A stretch of 64,000 nucleotides of DNA from Caballeronia udeis (GTDB lineage Bacteria > Pseudomonadota > Gammaproteobacteria > Burkholderiales > Burkholderiaceae): contig NZ_FCOK02000006.1 in the NCBI RefSeq assembly GCF_001544555.2, forward strand, positions 1 through 64,000, written 5' to 3'. This document shows, one piece after another, positions 60,821 to 64,000 of the stretch. The number at the start of each line of letters is the position of its first letter. The first letter of the stretch is position 1. The notes beneath the pieces were generated by a model. It ran no database searches. It saw nothing but the letters and a program-made list of their open reading frames with translations, and was not told where the DNA came from. Position numbers and translations under genes: made by a program.

Positions 60821-62305
60821 CTAACCGTTCAGATCAATCAGTACGCTCTTGGAGCGAAGGTTGGCTTCGAATGCTTGTCGCCCAAGATCTTTGCCCAAGC
60901 CTGAGCGCTTGTAGCCGCCAGTGGGAATAATGAAGTCCGATGAGCGGCCATAGCGATTGACCCAGACGTTGCCCGCTTCTATCCCTCGCACCATTCTCAA
61001 TGCGCGGCCGAGATCGGCTGTGTGCACGCCCGCGGCGAGACCATAGTCTTCGTGTTGAGCGAGTTCCAATGCCTCCTCTTCGTCTTCGAACGTCTCCACT
61101 GTCAGGACCGGGCCGAATACCTCTTCACGGACGATTTCCGACTCACGAGCCACACCGCTCAGAATGCTCGGCGCAACGAAGGCACCGCCGGTCGGGGCGT
61201 CCGCCCGCCCGCCGCCGCAATGAACCTGGGCGCCGGCGAACACGGCTCGCTCCAGAATACCGTCGATACGGATCGCTTGCGCTTCGCTGATGATGGGCGA
61301 TAACGTCGTGCTTGCGGACCAGGTCGGCCCGGCACGCAGGCCATTGAAAATGGGGACCAGCCGACTTAGTATCGCTTCGGCGAGGGGGCGCTGAATCAGC
61401 AAACGAGAGCCTGCGTTGCACACCTGGCCCGCGTTGCCGGTGATGCCCGTGACGATACGACGCGTCACGGCATCAAGGTCGGGAACGTCGGAGAAAACCA
61501 CTTGCGGGCTTTTCCCGCCAAGCTCAAGCGTCACCGGCTTGATGCCCGTTTCCGCACACGCGGCCATGATCGAAGCGCCAGAACGGGTCGAGCCGGTGAA
61601 CGACACCTTGCCAATGCGTGGGTGCCTCACAAGCGCGTCACCGGTGACGCGGCCATCCCCCTGGACTACGTTAAAGATGCCGGCCGGTACGCCGGCCTGG
61701 ACGGCCAGTTGTGCCAGACGGAGTACCGAGAAAGGTGTCATCTCCGACGGCTTGATCACGACTGCGTTACCCGCGGCCAGCGCCGGTGCGATTTTCCACG
61801 CTGCAAGCACCAGCGGGAAATTCCAGGGGACGATGCCTGCCACGACGCCTATTGGCTCAGTAAGCGTCATGCCCAGCAGGGACGGGGAGGTCGCGGCGAC
61901 TTCGCCACCGTACTTGTCTGCAAGTTCCGCAAAGAAGCGGATGCACTCAGCGGTATAGGGCACATCCCACGCGGTTGCATCGCGTACAGGGCGCGTGGAT
62001 CCCACGGCTTCGAGAGGGGCCAGGGTGGCAACGTCCTGTTCCACCAGGTCAGCAAACCGGCGCAGAACGCGCGCACGGTCGCGCGGCGGCAATTTTCCCC
62101 AGCCGCTTTGGCGTTGCGAGCGCCATGCGCTCTGCACGGCGCGGTCAACCAGCTCCGAATTTGCTACGGGCATCTGGGCGTAGCGAACATGGTCGGACGG
62201 GCGAGAGACCGGCAGATAATCACTTCCGGGGCCGCCGTTTACGATTTCGCCGTCGATGAAATGGCCGTTGGGAATCACCAATGCATCAGGGTCAAAGTTT
62301 TCCAT
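60821..62305 (-). CDS. Aldehyde dehydrogenase
   Basis: A 494-residue NAD(P)-dependent aldehyde dehydrogenase with GIVPWNFPL (Asn162), TGSTRSGASI, general base Glu261 in LELGGKSP and nucleophile Cys296 in NAGQVCNAGSR. The C-terminal substrate region is GNVWVNRYGRSSDFIIPTGGYKRSGLGKDLG. It belongs to the gamma-aminobutyraldehyde/betaine-aldehyde-like group by pattern. It is divergent from the FAD oxidoreductase at 62670 across 360 bp and could oxidise the aldehyde formed by that enzyme. Confidence 0.92.
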   Translation of the reverse strand: MENFDPDALVIPNGHFIDGEIVNGGPGSDYLPVSRPSDHVRYAQMPVANSELVDRAVQSAWRSQRQSGWGKLPPRDRARVLRRFADLVEQDVATLAPLEAVGSTRPVRDATAWDVPYTAECIRFFAELADKYGGEVAATSPSLLGMTLTEPIGVVAGIVPWNFPLVLAAWKIAPALAAGNAVVIKPSEMTPFSVLRLAQLAVQAGVPAGIFNVVQGDGRVTGDALVRHPRIGKVSFTGSTRSGASIMAACAETGIKPVTLELGGKSPQVVFSDVPDLDAVTRRIVTGITGNAGQVCNAGSRLLIQRPLAEAILSRLVPIFNGLRAGPTWSASTTLSPIISEAQAIRIDGILERAVFAGAQVHCGGGRADAPTGGAFVAPSILSGVARESEIVREEVFGPVLTVETFEDEEEALELAQHEDYGLAAGVHTADLGRALRMVRGIEAGNVWVNRYGRSSDFIIPTGGYKRSGLGKDLGRQAFEANLRSKSVLIDLNG

Positions 62306-62669
62306 GCAGATTTCCCCAGAGGAGGTAATGACGATGCGTTCTATGCTAAGTCCGAGCGCACAGCAGATGTCGCGGAATAAATTCCTGCGCCGGCATTAGT
62401 CAGTGGTTTTTGCGAGCAGAACTATCGACTTCTCCGCTATTGACCCGGTTGGCCGCTTTCCAGTGTTCAACTGGCCGGGCCGGACCCTGGGAAGCTGCCG
62501 GATATCAGGCTTGGAACAATATGCTGATCGGCGGGGGCAATCGGCATGCCGTTGTTACAAACGCCCCATTTTTGATAATGATCCGGAAGCACGTCATGCT
62601 TAAATGAACTGGCGCCGGATTGGAGCACGGTGCCCCCGTACTATCCGAATATGAAACTGGAGTAGTTTG
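62306..62669. promoter_or_regulatory. Divergent regulatory region ALDH/FAD oxidoreductase
   Basis: This 364-bp interval separates the divergent aldehyde dehydrogenase and FAD oxidoreductase genes. It has no credible open frame. It probably carries both promoters and sites for the YheO-like regulator. I could not single out a convincing operator. Confidence 0.35.
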
Positions 62670-63995
62670 ATGCCTGCCCCCTTAATGAAGATTGAAGCGA
62701 CACCCTCCTTACCTGAGCAGGTGGATGTCGTTGTCATCGGTGGAGGAATTGTCGGTGTTTGCTCAGCGTACTATCTGGCGCGACGCGGCATACGTGTCGC
62801 GCTTGTCGAGAAGGGGCTGGTAGGGGCCGAGCAATCAAGCCGGAACTGGGGCTGGTGCCGTCAGCAGAACCGTGATGGCCGCGAATTGCCAATAGCCACG
62901 CGCAGTCTTGCATTGTGGGAAAACTTTGCGGAAGAGATTGGCGAAAGCACCGGCTTCAAGAGATGCGGGCTTCTGTACCTGAGCAACAACGAAGCGGAAA
63001 TTGAACAGTGGGCCAACTGGCGTGACTTTGCGCGGACAGTGGGCGTCACCACGAACATGCTCAGCGCCTCGGACGCAAAAGACTATGGACGCGCTACGGG
63101 CCAGACATGGAAAGGCGGCGTGTTTTCACCCTCGGATGGCACGGCAGACCCCGGCATCGCCGTACCCGTCATTGCCAAAGGGGTCATCAAAGCCGGCGGG
63201 ACGGTACATCAGATGTGTGCGGCACGCGGACTCGAGATGGAAGCCGGGCGGGTAAGCGGTGTCATCACTGAAAAGGGCACCATTCGCACAAGGGCCGTTG
63301 TATTGGCGGGTGGCGCGTGGGCATCGTCGTTCTGTCGGCAACTTGGCATTCGATTTCCGCAGGCATCGGTAAGATCGTCAATCCTTTCGGTCGCTCCCGG
63401 TGGCCATGATCTGCCACATGCGCTGCACACGGCAGATGTTTCGGTTACCCGTCGCCTGGACGGCAGCCATACACTCGCCATCAGCGGCCTTGCCAAAGTG
63501 GATCCGACGCTTCAGCAACTACGCTTTTCGAAAGACTTCATGCCCATGTTCGCCAAGCGACGAGCGAGCCTCGCGCTGGGCGACCTGACCGGTTGGCGGT
63601 CCGGACATGAGACGCTCGCAAAATGGCGCCTGGACGCGCCGACTCCCATGGAAAGGAATCGCATACTGGACCCGGCGCCTGACCGTGGCGTGGTTGACGA
63701 AACGCTGCGCCGGGCGAGGAAACTTCTGCCTGCCTTGGGCGCAGTGGGAATAGCACACGCCTGGGCCGGGTATATCGACAGCACGCCGGATGGCGTACCT
63801 GCTATCGGTGAAATTCACACGCATCCCGGTTTGTTTCTCGCTGCTGGATTCAGTGGACATGGCTTCGGCATTGGCCCTGGGGCCGGCCATCTGGTGGCCG
63901 ATCTTGTCACCAACGCAACGCCAATTGTCGACCCGAAACCGTATCATCCCGATCGTCTCGCCAAATCGGTCAGAGGGAAAGTCGCGGAATTCTAA
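62670..63995 (+). CDS. FAD-dependent amino acid oxidase/dehydrogenase (DAO family)
   Basis: A 441-residue flavoenzyme with the FAD motif VDVVVIGGGIVGVCSAYYLARRGIRVALVEKG, then EQSSRNWGWCRQQNRDGRELP. Later segments are GVFSPSDGTADPGIAVPVIAKG, VVLAGGAWASSF and the C-terminal FAD region GFSGHGFGIGPGAGHLVADL. The family oxidises D-amino acids, N-methyl amino acids or opines to 2-oxo acids. GGAG lies 12 bp before ATG 62670, with a TTG directly preceding it. The gene is complete, stopping at 63995 just before the window ends. It is paired with the divergent aldehyde dehydrogenase and the DauR-like regulator. Confidence 0.9.
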   Translation: MPAPLMKIEATPSLPEQVDVVVIGGGIVGVCSAYYLARRGIRVALVEKGLVGAEQSSRNWGWCRQQNRDGRELPIATRSLALWENFAEEIGESTGFKRCGLLYLSNNEAEIEQWANWRDFARTVGVTTNMLSASDAKDYGRATGQTWKGGVFSPSDGTADPGIAVPVIAKGVIKAGGTVHQMCAARGLEMEAGRVSGVITEKGTIRTRAVVLAGGAWASSFCRQLGIRFPQASVRSSILSVAPGGHDLPHALHTADVSVTRRLDGSHTLAISGLAKVDPTLQQLRFSKDFMPMFAKRRASLALGDLTGWRSGHETLAKWRLDAPTPMERNRILDPAPDRGVVDETLRRARKLLPALGAVGIAHAWAGYIDSTPDGVPAIGEIHTHPGLFLAAGFSGHGFGIGPGAGHLVADLVTNATPIVDPKPYHPDRLAKSVRGKVAEF

Positions 63996-64000
63996 GCTCG

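Overview
The window reads as a high-GC betaproteobacterial chromosome or chromid, most likely from the Burkholderia sensu lato group (Paraburkholderia/Caballeronia). The evidence is the overall GC and codon use, two DUF4148 proteins, a marR-FUSC-DUF1656-HlyD-NodT efflux operon, many LysR regulators, and the close fit of most proteins to families typical of that group. The genus is inferred, not proven.

Layout. Positions 1-4.4 kb are an eroded accessory edge: the 3' half of a tRNA-Arg(CCG) abuts a beheaded outer-membrane efflux gene, followed by small related proteins around a cold-shock gene, the tail of a chemotaxis receptor and a glycine-zipper relic. Positions 4.4-8.7 kb hold two response regulators, a MazEF-type toxin-antitoxin pair and a hybrid histidine kinase. 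Positions 8.9-13.3 kb carry an SDR, a PaaI thioesterase, an MHS-type transporter and a zinc metallopeptidase. Positions 13.7-19.1 kb are an aromatic-acid/drug efflux operon with its MarR repressor. Positions 19.2-22.3 kb hold a CobS/CobT-like AAA+/VWA pair without cobalamin genes; the CobT-like gene shows a frameshift near its start. Positions 22.8-31.8 kb are metabolic genes with local regulators (threonine aldolase, aldo/keto reductase, SDR, esterase, PLP enzyme).

Positions 31.8-39.5 kb form a sugar uptake and catabolism operon: LacI repressor, periplasmic binding protein, ATPase, two permeases, a ketose 3-epimerase-like TIM barrel and a uridine-kinase-like sugar kinase. Two 16-bp operator palindromes lie in the LacI/binding-protein intergenic region.

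Positions 39.8-55.5 kb are the centrepiece, an oxalate utilisation region. It contains oxalyl-CoA decarboxylase (oxc), two formyl-CoA:oxalate CoA-transferases (frc), an OxlT-type oxalate/formate transporter, an aldehyde dehydrogenase, a single-PAS protein, a PanE2-like candidate oxalyl-CoA reductase, two LysR regulators and a FadR-type GntR regulator. An FAH-family enzyme and an orphan PntB-like membrane protein follow the second frc. The promoters of oxc, panE and the second frc share one architecture: AATACTG placed exactly 18 bp upstream of TTGTATATCA. A related palindrome TGATATATCA precedes the gntR transcription unit, so the genes look like one local regulon. Oxalate would be imported against formate, activated by Frc, then either decarboxylated to formyl-CoA (energy) or reduced to glyoxylate (carbon). 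A pair of ~208-bp inverted repeats lies between gntR and the second frc.

Positions 55.7-64 kb contain a YbfB-type MFS protein, a second DUF4148 protein, a LysR-nitrilase pair, and a YheO/DauR-type regulator. The regulator is followed by a truncated FAD oxidoreductase relic, an aldehyde dehydrogenase and a complete FAD-dependent amino-acid-oxidase-like enzyme.
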